A stretch of DNA of 64,000 nucleotides from Diabrotica undecimpunctata (Eukaryota; Arthropoda; Insecta; Coleoptera; Chrysomelidae): positions 80,439,889-80,503,888 of the forward strand of contig NC_092808.1 of the NCBI RefSeq assembly GCF_040954645.1. The letters are read 5' to 3'. Below the pieces are notes generated by a model, which searched no databases, was not told the DNA's origin, and saw only the letters and a program-made list of their open reading frames with translations. A program made the translations under genes and the position numbers. This document shows, one piece after another, positions 1 to 12,559 of the stretch. The stretch's first letter is position 1, and every line of letters starts with the position of its first letter.

Positions 1-600
1 TAGACTTTTTTAAAAAGGTCATAGTTTTTTCTATCATTAAGTTTGAAAAAGATACGAACGTTGTAAATTCCAATAGACCCATATCGTTACTATCTTGTGT
101 ATTTAAAAGTATAGAGAGACCCATAAAATTAAGACTAAATTTGATATTAGAAAAAAAAAAGAATGTAGTCCCAGAAAACCAGTTTGGACACTTAATGGGC
201 TTTATAGCACTAGATAATTTAGCAAATATTGTAGTAGATATGCAGAATAACTTAACCAGAAATAACTATTTAGTAGCAGTATTATTGAATGTACGAATCA
301 GTCTGCTTGTCGATCTTAAAATAAAAAATGTTTTTTTTTTTAGGATGCCAATTGCATTCGTCAACACAATTATTGACTTATATGCAGAGAGGATATACGT
401 CAAAGATCATAATACCAATATAATAGAACTCTAATAGGTTTAGCTTTATCTTCAATCTTATTTAATCGATACAGCACTGGCATGCATAAAATTTATGTAG
501 GTAAAATTATATTTAAAATCGTACAGTATGCCAATGGATTTTCTATCATCATTTTTGTGTATGCTTTTTGATACAGATGTATTTGTCTTTAAAAGGAACA
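1..600 (+). pseudogene. Jockey/I-group LINE reverse transcriptase fragment
   Basis: Translating across several frames gives the N-terminal half of a non-LTR reverse transcriptase. In order one can read a NSNRPISLLSCVFKSIER block (RT motif 1 region), ENQFGHL, a NNYLVAVLLNV block where the first catalytic Asp of motif A is expected, then a LSSILFNRY block (usually QGSxLSPxLFN) and QYANGF in place of the catalytic YADD. At least three frame changes separate the blocks, and the YADD aspartates are lost, so this cannot be an active enzyme. The fragment runs in from the left window edge. It has no visible 3' tail. Jockey versus I clade is not resolved. Confidence 0.7.
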
Positions 601-777
601 ACATTCCTACAAACCAAAACGTAGCTCTAAATAATTATTGCTTTTAGCTTTAAAACCACATGAATAATTTTGGCTTAATCTGAAAGAAAAATCTAATTAG
701 AAAGCCATAGATACGTGTTAAATACAACAAAGGAAGTTATTTCCTAAAAATGACTAATAAAGTATGGTGCCATTGCG

Positions 778-2751
778 GGCGGACGTAATTTCGGCCGGAA
801 AAAGAGCAGGTACTAAAAGCCGGTAGGTAAATTCGGCCGGAGGTTTTAAGTTGCTTCCTTATCTCATAGGTATTTTCGGCCGCAAATCAAATAAAATAAC
901 AGAATGCTTTATATTAAAATATTTCTTTATTTCAATAAAATTATTACATCAACTTATTTCTATAAATTAAGTAAACTATAAATTTTTAAAAAACGTTTTG
1001 ATGTGATACAGATTTAACGAAATTAATTCTAGAAATATTGTCAGATCGAAGCATATTTACCATGTTTTCGATAAATTTTAGTTTGTTTTTTACTTGTTTG
1101 TCTTTAATTTTTGCTGGAATATTTAAATTTTTTATTTTTAAATATGCATCGATCTGACAATCTTTTAATTTTTCTATAAAAATAAATATAGAAGGGTGAC
1201 TTGAATAAAAACTAGAATTAAAGTGCGAATGGAATGATTCGCAGGCATTTGTGGTTCTTTTAATTGATGGGTTTTCATATGCCCATATATTTGGTGGAAA
1301 ATGAGATTCTGGCGCTATGTAGTTTTCTAATAAATAGTCTGCGTATTTATCTATAAGTTTATGGTCCGGTTTGTATGACATGAGATCAAATATGAAACAA
1401 TCTTCAACTTCAGAGGGGTCTAAATAAGTTAGCCCAAAAGTATGAGTAAGCCATTTGCTTTCCTCGCAGTTTTTATCTTTATACATTTGGGTTAACCCTA
1501 ATGATTGTATTTTCCTATACCACGCCTGGTGCAAGTGGAATCTACAACCATTTAGTTTGGTTTTGGGAAAGACAACTTTTAATGCGTTATGAATTGCGAT
1601 TTCAAAATCCACAAATACCTCCTTCGGTTCAAAAACAATATTATAAAGTTCAAAAATTTTAGATTTTACCAACAGAAAAAGTCTCTTATATGTGTCACTG
1701 GTCTTATTGGGCAACAGACAATACAAAAGAGGAACATAATGCCCATTTTCCAGTCCATGGATGGTAAATAACTGATAAAAATATTTTGTACAATAAGAAA
1801 ATGTGCCATCCATGTAAAAATCTTTCATTTTACATAAACTTATTATATTTGTATGGCAAGAAAAAACAATGATATTATCAGCTGTGCTGTTAATAAACAA
1901 AAAATTTTCACCTGTTGTGGTTTTCGGTCCATAACTATCGAGTACATAATGTACATCGTGAATATCCTTAGGCAGGGCTGGTAAGAGCTTACGGCGGCTG
2001 TTGTACAAATTTCTTCTTATTAGACTGACATCTATCGATGACAAATTCTCTGGCAAATGATTTGAAAGAACGCTTTTAATAATTTTTGAAGGTTTCTCCG
2101 ATATGTCTTCCTCAGCTTTGCGCTTGCATGAAGTCGTCACTATTTTTCTCTCCAACGTAGTTTCATCGGACTCGTGGTTGTGGATTAATTCACTTCTAGT
2201 AACTGTGTATTCCGCACCAACAGTGTACAGTTTGGCTAAACATCTTAAATTTTTCTTTATACACCTCCAACGTACTTCACCACTTTTTAATACGTCCTGT
2301 TTACAAAACTGAAACTTTTCTACAACTAGTAAGTCACAACCGCGTGAACTCTTAATTACTGAAACAGATGCCATCGTATACAAATAATATATTTTATGCT
2401 TTCTATCGACTAGTAGCTTCAAGATAAGTTATAATACTGACTAGCTATAATAATTTTATACCTGTTATTTGTGAATTTTATACATTTAAAGGAATAATCT
2501 TAAGTAGGTACAACATAGTTATTAGAATAAAGAGATAAGTAAATTAAAGGTATTTCCGACAGGTACACAGGATTAGGTATTTCCAAATAAATACACAATT
2601 AATATTTTACAGAAACTATGAAGAGTAATTACCAATATTTTAATCTCATCGTAAACATCAACCCCTCGGCCGAAATTACCCCTGTCATAAATGGTACCCC
2701 TTGATTTATGCAGGTAGGCCAAGGGATTACCGGCCGAAATTACGCCCGCCG
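778..2751 (-). mobile_element. MULE (Phantom-like) DNA transposon, near complete
   Basis: The left end and the reverse complement of the right end share TAATTTCGGCCGG within about 20 bp (left begins GGCGGACG, right begins GGCGGGCG). Both sides are bordered by the same 9-mer GCCATTGCG (769-777 and 2752-2760), the target-site duplication size expected of Mutator-like elements. Further CGGCCG-rich subterminal copies occur near 818-890 and 2672-2735. The element is about 1.97 kb and contains one long open transposase gene on the minus strand. The first terminal base on the right is uncertain by one. Intact ends, duplication and ORF suggest a recent insertion. Confidence 0.85.
986..2374 (-). CDS. 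FLYWCH-zinc-finger MULE transposase
   Basis: A DDE transposase of the Mutator-like superfamily, expected to act in the nucleus by cutting and pasting the surrounding element. From the chosen start it is 462 residues. An N-terminal FLYWCH-type zinc finger has Cys38, Cys45, His65 and His67 (RWRC...LRC...HNH). The catalytic domain follows: DGTF (Asp189), VDFEIA (Asp256), a GCRFHLHQ cluster (Cys277, His280, His282) typical of MULEs, and ACESFHSHF (Glu379). All three presumed catalytic acids are present and no stop interrupts the frame. An in-frame ATG lies 48 bases upstream at 2422, but the segment between reads as poorly conserved leader, so 2374 (MASVSV) is preferred. No introns are evident. 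It may still be functional. Confidence 0.85.
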   Translation of the reverse strand: MASVSVIKSSRGCDLLVVEKFQFCKQDVLKSGEVRWRCIKKNLRCLAKLYTVGAEYTVTRSELIHNHESDETTLERKIVTTSCKRKAEEDISEKPSKIIKSVLSNHLPENLSSIDVSLIRRNLYNSRRKLLPALPKDIHDVHYVLDSYGPKTTTGENFLFINSTADNIIVFSCHTNIISLCKMKDFYMDGTFSYCTKYFYQLFTIHGLENGHYVPLLYCLLPNKTSDTYKRLFLLVKSKIFELYNIVFEPKEVFVDFEIAIHNALKVVFPKTKLNGCRFHLHQAWYRKIQSLGLTQMYKDKNCEESKWLTHTFGLTYLDPSEVEDCFIFDLMSYKPDHKLIDKYADYLLENYIAPESHFPPNIWAYENPSIKRTTNACESFHSHFNSSFYSSHPSIFIFIEKLKDCQIDAYLKIKNLNIPAKIKDKQVKNKLKFIENMVNMLRSDNISRINFVKSVSHQNVF

Positions 2752-2760
2752 GCCATTGCG

Positions 2761-3671
2761 ATGTTGAAACGTTGATCTTTGTTTTTTTATTATACGATCC
2801 ATCCTAGATCATGGTGCTACTATTTATGCTTCCGCTTCCAAAAATCAAGAAAGAATATCCTCAATATTTTAAAACAAAAATAATTATCCAGTATGTACTA
2901 TCTATTTTCACTTTGCAAAGGCATTAGGATAAAGGGAAACAAAATTTTTTGATATAAAACTCAACTTATAGATAGAAAACAATAAAACTAGACTTCAAGT
3001 TGCCTTGATGAAGTAGTTCTCAACTGTGGCAAAATCTTGGGATTAACATACACACCAGTATCACCAAAACATGGCACAGTGTAACCACAGAAGACATGTT
3101 ATTGACAATTGTCATATTCACCGAAACATTTTATTGTTATTACGTAAATAAACAAAGCTGTGTCATAGTAATTGGTTAATAGCTACAAGTTATCTAATTA
3201 TTTATTTATAATAATATTACGTAACAAAAATGAAGAAAAACCGTTTAAATAAAAATCCTACAAAAAGCAGTTTTAATAAATTCTTCAAAATTAGCATTCA
3301 TTAAATTAAATTTAATGTAATTTTTTTCCCAATTTGTTCAATTTACTATTACTAAGATTGAGACCTGCCAAATTTACTAACGAATTTTTTTTTATAAATT
3401 CCTCAGCTATTTCTTAGAATTATCCGCTTAAACTGCGTTAAGAAGGGCACAGTATAAATATGTTCAATAGTAGACATAGTTGGTATTAATTAATATATGA
3501 TGGAAACATTATTCAACCGCAGAGAAAGTTTAAAGATATTAAATTTCACCTATAGTAAAAAGTATAAAAAGGAGTGTCGCTAATTTGTACGCATAACTGT
3601 GGGCTTTGTGTAGCTCCTCTTATTTCACTCAACAATATAATTAATTAACATGTTTTTCTTTTTTGTTTCAG
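2761..3671. other. AT-rich non-coding stretch, probably host intron
   Basis: No ORF or repeat is recognisable. It ends in a pyrimidine-rich acceptor (TTTTTGTTTCAG) for the Ig exon, so it is best read as the 3' part of a long intron. Confidence 0.5.
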
Positions 3672-3944
3672 TGCCTCCCCGGATACACTACGTTACTTCT
3701 AACGGTCGCGTCGAAGTGAAAAAAGGCTCGTCGGTGAAACTGGAGTGCAAAGCTTCGGGAAATCCGCCGCCCAAAGTGACATGGTCGCGAAAAAACAACC
3801 TTTTACCGGACGGTGTTCAAACTGCCGTGACCCCCGTGTTGAGTCTTGACAGGGTCGACCGTCATCAGGCTGGTGTATACCAGTGCACGGCGAATAATGG
3901 AGTTGGCGAAGATGTTTCCGAACAGATTGTGCTGCATGTTTTAT
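3672..3944 (+). CDS. Immunoglobulin-domain exon of a host cell-adhesion gene (partial)
   Basis: This 273-bp exon encodes one complete C2-type Ig domain. Readable landmarks are PPRIHYVTSNGRVEVKKGSS, the first core Cys in VKLECKASGNP, the Trp in VTWSRK, and the terminal DxAGVYQCTANNGVG signature (DRHQAGVYQC) with the second Cys. The exon is bounded by an AG acceptor at 3670-3671 and a GTAAGT donor at 3945. Both introns are phase 1, the classic symmetric phase of shuffled Ig exons. Its GC content is clearly above the flanks. The sequence resembles insect IgLON/DIP/lachesin/klingon-type neuronal adhesion proteins, but I cannot say which gene. No other exon of it is recognised in the window, so its introns are long and full of transposons. 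Confidence 0.85.
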
Positions 3945-4602
3945 GTAAGTCTTAATTAATTTTTTTTATACAGTATTTGGTATAAGTATGTTACCTTGCA
4001 GACTTCCTGAAACTTCGTACGTCTTTAGAAATTGTATTTGTCACAGTTTATCTAGGTAATAAAGAATTTTGACTTAAATGATGATAAGGAATTAATACAA
4101 ATACAAATTTTAGATTTTGATACAAGATCACCATTGATAAATCTAGTGTCACTAAAACTTGATAAAATAAAATAATACAAATTAAGGAGTCAGAATAATA
4201 GATAAAATCATATCAACCTGCAAACTGAAAAAGTTTCTTTCTTTCTAGATTCCTTCAGATATTCCAGTTAAAAAATAGCGTCAAGTAATTTTTCGATTTT
4301 TCAAGTCATTTTTCGGCTTTGTTTCATGAAATAATAAAACTATAAACAACATAAATTTAATTTATTTTAATAATTTATTACTTTGAAAAAAGAAATAAAA
4401 AAAAATAGTTTTAATTTTTGATGTACCTAGATAAGTAACTTTTGATAAGTTGATTTATACAGTTGCATACTTGTTGTATTATTGTTTATTTAATATTTAG
4501 CTATATCCCTAAGCTCTCAGTTTAGATAAGCAATGAGAAAAATACACATGCGAGAAAGTTGGGACAAGTCATGGGGTCCTAACCAATGGATATTTTTAAA
4601 TT
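3945..4602. other. AT-rich intron-like stretch
   Basis: It starts with the GTAAGT donor of the Ig exon. Nothing else is recognisable before the AAT microsatellite. Confidence 0.45.
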
Positions 4603-4634
4603 ATAATAATAATAATAATAACAATAATAATAAG
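4603..4634. repeat. (AAT)n microsatellite
   Basis: About ten AAT units with one AAC, directly upstream of the truncated LINE copy A. It may mark the junction of that fragment. Confidence 0.9.
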
Positions 4635-5215
4635 AGAATAATAGAAGGTCAACTCTACGTCAACAAATCCCCTGTAGAAAGAGTGACGCACTACAACTAC
4701 CTCGGCACCATAATAAATGAAGAATGGACGAACAACCAGGAGATTAGAGCACGCATCGGAGAAGCTAGATCCACCTTCAATCTGATGGGGGCCATCTTTA
4801 ACAGTCACAACCTCTCTCTTGATGTAAAAGTAAGAATGCTGCGATGCTACATCTTCTCTGTCCTTTTTTATGATGTTGAATCGTGGACCTAGAACGAAGA
4901 TATGTGCAGAAAATTGGAAGCATTTGAGATGTGGCTATATCGAAGAACGCTTAAGATCCCGTGAACTGACCGTCACAAATACGGCGGTCCTCAGAAGAAT
5001 AAATAAAAACCGAGAGATACTGACCACCATCAAATCTCGAAAGTTACAGTTCTTCGGACATATTATGCGAAATGAATCCAAATACGCTTTCCTTTAAGCC
5101 ATCCTGCAAGGAAAATATTTGGAAAACGGGGTCCAGGAAGAAGAAGAACATCTTGGTTAAAGAACCTGACAATCTGGTTTAATATAACATCTGTGAAGCT
5201 TTTCAGACTCAGGTT
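4635..5215 (+). pseudogene. RTE-like LINE, 3' fragment (copy A)
   Basis: The 3' third of a non-LTR retrotransposon ORF: QLYVNKSPVERVTHYNYLGT, ARIGEARSTFN, LRCYIFSVLFYDVESWT, then an in-frame stop (usual codon is Leu), EDMCRKLEAFEMWLYRRTLKIP, and finally an ILQGK...GPGRRRTSWLKNL-type tail in shifted frames to about 5215. The same block occurs at 56.6-56.9 kb on the minus strand (copy B), so both belong to one family. This copy is 5'-truncated at the AAT microsatellite and carries a stop and several frameshifts. Confidence 0.8.
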
Positions 5216-5989
<774 letters not shown>

Positions 5990-6440
5990 ATAATTTTTTA
6001 AGGGTGTTAAAGATTGTTCCCAGCTTCTTCATATAACATTCTTCATTCAAGACTCTCATTACGCTGTTAGTGTCTGCAGATCCTCAGCATTATCAGCCAC
6101 AAAAACTGAAGCGTCTATATAGCGTCAATTTTTATAAAATTCACCAATGATTTTTATAATTTTTATCTTTAATAGTTTCCCTGAATAGCAGTTCCAAATA
6201 TGTACAGAACAACGTTTTGAAACGCAGCCTTGGCGAACTCCCAATTTTATTGTACATTTTTGTTCGGTGCCGTTGCCTAATCTTACTGTTACATTTAATT
6301 TTAATTATAAGTTTCTGGTCTGGCTTAATTTTGTCTTAATTTCCAGATTTTTTAATATTTAAATATAAAGGCAATTCGTGGTGTTTAATTTCTATCCGCA
6401 GAATGATTTTTGGAAATCAATAAAGAGTTCCAATTCAGCT
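5990..6440 (-). pseudogene. Degraded LINE reverse transcriptase
   Basis: Reverse-strand translation in shifting frames gives NVTVRLGNGTEQKCTIKLG, then VRQGCV (the GVRQGC motif before the catalytic core), and further on DASVFVADNAEDLQ, the block that normally follows YADD in RTE/R1-type elements. Stops and deletions are frequent, and the YADD itself is damaged. Only the central RT is recognisable. Confidence 0.6.

Positions 6441-8007
<1,567 letters not shown>

Positions 8008-8083
<76 letters not shown>
8008..8083. repeat. (TA)n tract 3
   Basis: About 76 bp of AT dinucleotide abutting the left end of element X. Confidence 0.97.
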
Positions 8084-8085
<2 letters not shown>

Positions 8086-9406
8086 ATATGATGTATTGTT
8101 TGTTTGAATGATGAGCAATGAGTATTTTTTAATAATATAGGGTTTTTATCGCGGTTCTCAAAGAATTAGTTTGTAAGTCCTTTTTTAAATTATCTTTATT
8201 ATATCTATTATGAAACACACATATATATCTAACCTAGCCAATGTAAATTTAAAATAAACTATCTTTAAATTGAAATTCTTATCAAACTAATTAAATTCTA
8301 TAGACAATGTAAAATTTAAACAAACTATCTTGAAAATTGAAATTGTTATGACACTATCTAAATTATATTAACAAATTTTTGTACCTTTCTGTCACTGAAT
8401 GCCCAAACGAACTGTTTTCCACTGTATAGATTATAATCACCACTCAATATCTTCTTCGCAGCTTCGGTTATCCTTGTTTTTGTGAAATTACTTTTTCCAA
8501 TTATCAGCTTCCACCAATTTAAGATATTTTTCTTCACCAGCATTTATAAACCACCAAGCAAACCAGCAAACAGCATTTATATTTATTCTTCTTTTCTATA
8601 TACCAATATCCAATCACCAAATATATTATTTAATTTTAATATTCAATTAATACTTCTTCCATTATCCAATCATCATTTATACATAACATAATTATTAATC
8701 TTCAATAATATTTTCTTTATACTGTTTCTTAATCTTGATTTAACTCACTATATTGAACAATTATAACTGATTGACTGACTCTAACTAACTTTCATACTAA
8801 AAAACTGGCCATCATAGTAACTGTAACTCATAACTGATTGACTAACTGAATGGACCTCTTGAATCCAAATCACCGGGTATTTATATCTTTTTCCATGTTC
8901 CAGAATCATCTAGCAAGAAATCATGTTCCATTTGTTCTATTAAATACATATCTGAATTTTCTGGAACAAACCATTTCGCAAACAAGGCCATCTCCGGTGA
9001 TCTAGAGAATTCCTTACTTTTCTATTGATAATTTTGTTGACATTTAGGCTTTTCAGATCAGAATATACACTTAAATTAGTAACTATATATAAATTAAACA
9101 TTTTAAACTAACATATTATTATAACCCCTCTTTATATTCCTAATTATGAATTTCTATCTGTCACTTTCAAGAGTATTTTTGGTTGCCTAGTCACATGGCT
9201 CACTTAAATATATCTACAATATTATAATTATTAAAATACAAGTTTTTACAATTATTATATGCTAATTTCTTAAAAATGCCCTCACATAAATATATTTTTA
9301 TAAAATTCTCTAGTATATAACTGATTAAAATAACCAAATACTCTTTATATCTAATATTATCCAGTAGTGTAACTTATAAATTACTTTCTATAAACACCAA
9401 TCATAT

Positions 9407-9411
<5 letters not shown>
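8082..9411. mobile_element. Element X: TIR module embedded in (TA)n
   Basis: This 1.33-kb module is bordered on both sides by (TA)n tracts and has matching inverted ends: TATTGATATGAT on the left and ATCATATCAATA on the right. No ORF with a recognised domain is present; a 61-codon ORF at 8358-8543 (-) is unassigned. Inverted ends exactly at the TA borders suggest a non-autonomous DNA transposon that inserts into TA repeats. The superfamily is unknown. Confidence 0.5.

Positions 9412-9478
<67 letters not shown>
9409..9478. repeat. (TA)n tract 4
   Basis: About 70 bp between element X and the hammerhead palindrome. Confidence 0.97.
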
Positions 9479-9481
<3 letters not shown>

Positions 9482-9584
9482 AAAGACTACGACCGTCAAT
9501 TTATATTTCTAAAGTATTCAACTAGTGAATTCAGAGGTTTAATCGGTCATTCAGGTTGGCAAATAAAAAAAAGAAGTCAACTAC

Positions 9585-9643
9585 TTCATAAGTTTATTGA
9601 AGACGTTTCGCTTTATATTTCTAAAGCTTCATCAGTTCTCTAA
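9585..9643 (-). ncRNA. Hammerhead-ribozyme-like motif, left palindrome arm
   Basis: Mirror copy of the right-arm motif: on the minus strand CTGATGA occupies 9635-9629 and GAAAC 9609-9605, with a GCTTTA/TAAAGC stem II between them. The sequence matches the right arm base for base across the core. Confidence 0.55.
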
Positions 9644-10516
9644 AATATAACAAATGACATTGAGTTTATAAGAAATACAGATATAGTTCATAACTTACAA
9701 CTCAATATGTAGTATGTTATCGATGTTATCATATCTACTGTACACTTTACTCCTTATTTAAAACTAACTTAACCAAAAAAGAAAAAACAAAAAACAAAAA
9801 CAAAAAACACACAAACTTTGCAGAAAATAATGTTCATATTCGTAGATATGAATATTTAAAAAATTTTAAACGAACATTTGGCTTCATTTAGATAGTTCTC
9901 CACTGAAGACCAACAAAGTTCTGATTTATTGCAATATAAGCAAACAACTTGACGCGATACCGAAAATTTTTTTAAGGGCCATGTGTCACCAAATTCCAAG
10001 GTTTGAGACAATTATGAACTTCTACAGGGGACATTGCATAATTAGTTGGACAGTTGGACAGTTATTTAAAAATAACTATCAAATATTTCCGCCATATAAA
10101 TTCCACCTGTCCAACTAATTATGCAATGTCCCCTGTAGAAGTTCATAATTGTCTCAAACCTTGGAATTTGGTGACACATGGCCCTTAAAAAAATTTTCGG
10201 TATCGCGTCAAGTTGTTTGCTTATATTGCAATAAATCAGAACTTTGTTGGTCTTCAGTGGAGAACCATCTAAATGAAGCCAAATGTTCGTTTAAAATTTT
10301 TTAAATATTCATATCTACGAATATGAACATTATTTTCTGCAAAGTTTGTGTGTTTTTTGTTTTTGTTTTTTGTTTTTTCTTTTTTGGTTAAGTTAGTTTT
10401 AAATAAGGAGTAAAGTGTACAGTAGATATGATAACATCGATAACATACTACATATTGAGTTGTAAGTTATGAACTATATCTGTATTTCTTATGAACTCAA
10501 TGTCATTTGTTATATT

Positions 10517-10575
10517 TTAGAGAACTGATGAAGCTTTAGAAATATAAAGCGAAACGTCTTCAATAAACTTATGAA
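10517..10575 (+). ncRNA. Hammerhead-ribozyme-like motif, right palindrome arm
   Basis: CTGATGA at 10525-10531 is followed by one extra A, stem II GCTTTA (10533-10538) with loop GAAATA and partner TAAAGC (10545-10550), then GAAAC at 10551-10555 and a GTC cleavage triplet at 10556-10558. Stem III is only the self-complementary ACGT, which in known PLE and newt hammerheads favours activity as a dimer. GAA before the core can pair with TTC after it, with more AU pairs beyond an internal loop, as stem I. The extra A after the core is a deviation, so self-cleavage is unproven. Confidence 0.6.
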
Positions 10576-10651
10576 GTAGTTGACTTCTTTTTTTTATTTG
10601 CCAACCTGAATGACCGATTAAACCTCTGAATTCACTAGTTGAATACTTTAG

Positions 10652-10653
<2 letters not shown>

Positions 10654-10695
<42 letters not shown>
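10654..10695. repeat. (TA)n tract 5
   Basis: About 42 bp between the palindrome and element Y copy 1. Confidence 0.95.
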
Positions 10696-10699
<4 letters not shown>

Positions 10700-12038
10700 G
10701 TGATATTAAAAGTCAGAGGTGCGCCAAGCAATTAATTACCTACCTAATTAATTAATTAAACTTATTTAAATGATGCAATTTTGATTTTATCACACTATTT
10801 AATTCTCTTATCTCAGGGTTGTATTCGTGCTTCAATATCTATGCTTTACATATAATAGGTAAGGTCTAAGGAATACCGGAATAACAAACATATATGATAC
10901 AAAATTATATATTGAAATAAAATTCACACTCAAATATCTTCAACAAAAAATATCTCATATAATGATTATCAAAATTTTGTTCTACGTACGTGAACCTTCA
11001 AAAATTAATGTTATATACTATATAAATTAAAATTTCAAATCAAAATTGTTGTTCTATATCTCCTGATAAATATTTCTCTTTTCTGAAGCAATTAAAAAAA
11101 ACTTTGTTTATAAAGAAAAACTGACGAATGGTAAAAAAAACTATCTCTCTGACGATGAGTTGTCCAAATCCTTGTTTCTTGTAGCCCACACTATCTATTC
11201 TTAGCAGTTCCCTAGGTAATCAGCAATATTACAACAAATTATTGCGAGCCTCTCGTGTTCAATGATCTCCTTCAGATGCACGTATCTTTCAAAAAGATGC
11301 TAGCCTCTTCTCCTCTCGATAAACTGAATCTCTCATTTCGGCCTAAACAGTGACTCTTGGAATATATAAGTAGAAAAGTATAACTTACAATATTTTTCTG
11401 GATCAGCTTCAGTCAGATACACTAACTCCAAGAAAACTCACAAACATTCACTTCTAATGCTTACTATCACTTGGGAACTACCAGAGAAACACGACTGTTC
11501 ACCTTGCACCTTTGGAAAAAAACCGATTATCTTTTTTCCCTCAAAAATCTAGCTAAACTCTCATTCCTACATAAACATCCCACTTTTTCCAATCTCCGCC
11601 AATCAAAGTTTGTCATATTTATCCCCATCTACCATTTAGATAACAAACAACAATTTTACCTACAATTATAACTTTCCTAAAAACTATTAACATGCTAATC
11701 ATTCTACAAATTCTTAAAAACTAACGGAGAATACATTTTAAATATTTCGATTCTATTGTCTTATACACCGTATCGGCGTATAAGTCTATTTGGAAAATAC
11801 ACTCGCATTGTTCCATTATTTCACTACGTTCACTCAAATATATTTTACAAAGAAAATAATTTATGCATATCTTTAAATCTTGTTTACTACAGGTAATCCA
11901 AAGATAATGGACTTTTATTTCTTCGAAATATCTTTTATAGTTTATCACTTGAAATATTTTGAAATAATATATATTTTATACTTTGAAATATATTAAGAGC
12001 AAACAAATATTATTTTCAATTTTACATAGCATAACAGT
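10694..12038 (+). mobile_element. Element Y, copy 1: (TA)n-embedded repeat
   Basis: A 1.34-kb module lying between (TA)n tracts 5 and 6. It is collinear, in opposite orientation, with 27754-29158. Matching landmarks include GGTGCGCCAAGCAA near 10731, ATCTCAGGGTT near 10813, GTGACTCTTGGAATAT near 11350 and CATAACA near 12030. Both copies begin and end with ATTGTNAT-like sequences beside TA repeats. A 66-codon ORF (11471-11671) is not preserved in copy 2, so the element appears non-coding. It is probably a non-autonomous transposon; superfamily unknown. Confidence 0.65.
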
Positions 12039-12053
12039 ATATATATGTATATA

Positions 12054-12127
<74 letters not shown>
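12039..12127. repeat. (TA)n tract 6
   Basis: About 89 bp, mostly AT with two TGTATA interruptions at the left. It bounds element Y. Confidence 0.95.
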
Positions 12128-12130
<3 letters not shown>

Positions 12131-12559
12131 TACCATAAAATAGAACAGGCGCAACTCGAAAGTGGACCAATACACACATCTTACATCCGTTTTCCTCGTG
12201 GTTTCATAAAATAATATAATTAGCATGGAAGTTACTGGTGAGTTCACCTAGTTTTACCTTAAACTAACCTAACCTAACCTAACCTAACCTTACCTAACCT
12301 AACCTAGTTTTACCTTAATCTAAAGATTGTTTGATTGTTTATTTTAACCAATTAAAATTTTATTGTTTGCACCTATGAGTTAAAGTTCATTTATCTCACC
12401 AGGGCTATTAAAGGAAATTGATGTTAATTTAATTATTATTATTTATCTCGTAATAGATCACTGTTTGTTTAATTCCCTACACAATGTATTCATTGTATCT
12501 AATGTAGCCTTTATTTTATTGTAGTGTAATATAATACCCCTTTTGTAATCTGTTTTTCC
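12128..12559. other. Unassigned DNA around the CCTAA patch
   Basis: Apart from the telomere-like patch at 12247-12317, no gene or repeat is recognised. Confidence 0.35.
12247..12317. repeat. Telomere-like (CCTAA)n patch in direct-repeat flanks
   Basis: About eight CCTAA units, the complement of the common insect telomere repeat TTAGG, with one imperfect unit. The patch is flanked on both sides by ACCTAGTTTTACCTTAA. It may be an interstitial telomeric trace or a local microsatellite expansion. Confidence 0.8.

Larger units (their letters stand above)
9503..10657. repeat. Long near-perfect palindrome with a hammerhead motif in each arm
   Basis: The left arm (9503-10053) and right arm (10107-10657) are 551 bp each and differ at only about two positions that I could find. 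They are separated by a 53-bp spacer. Both arms read outward from the centre to a CTGATGA...GAAACGTC motif, followed by about 100 bp of tail. Both outer ends lie at or near (TA)n tracts; the left side has about 24 extra bases before the tract. No reading frame is convincing. The structure resembles a head-to-head dimer of a Penelope-like terminal repeat (pLTR), the place where PLE hammerheads are known to occur. Confidence 0.8.

Noticed and set aside
12247..12317. A true chromosome-end telomere
   Set aside because: Only about eight imperfect units, embedded in ordinary transposon-rich DNA on both sides.
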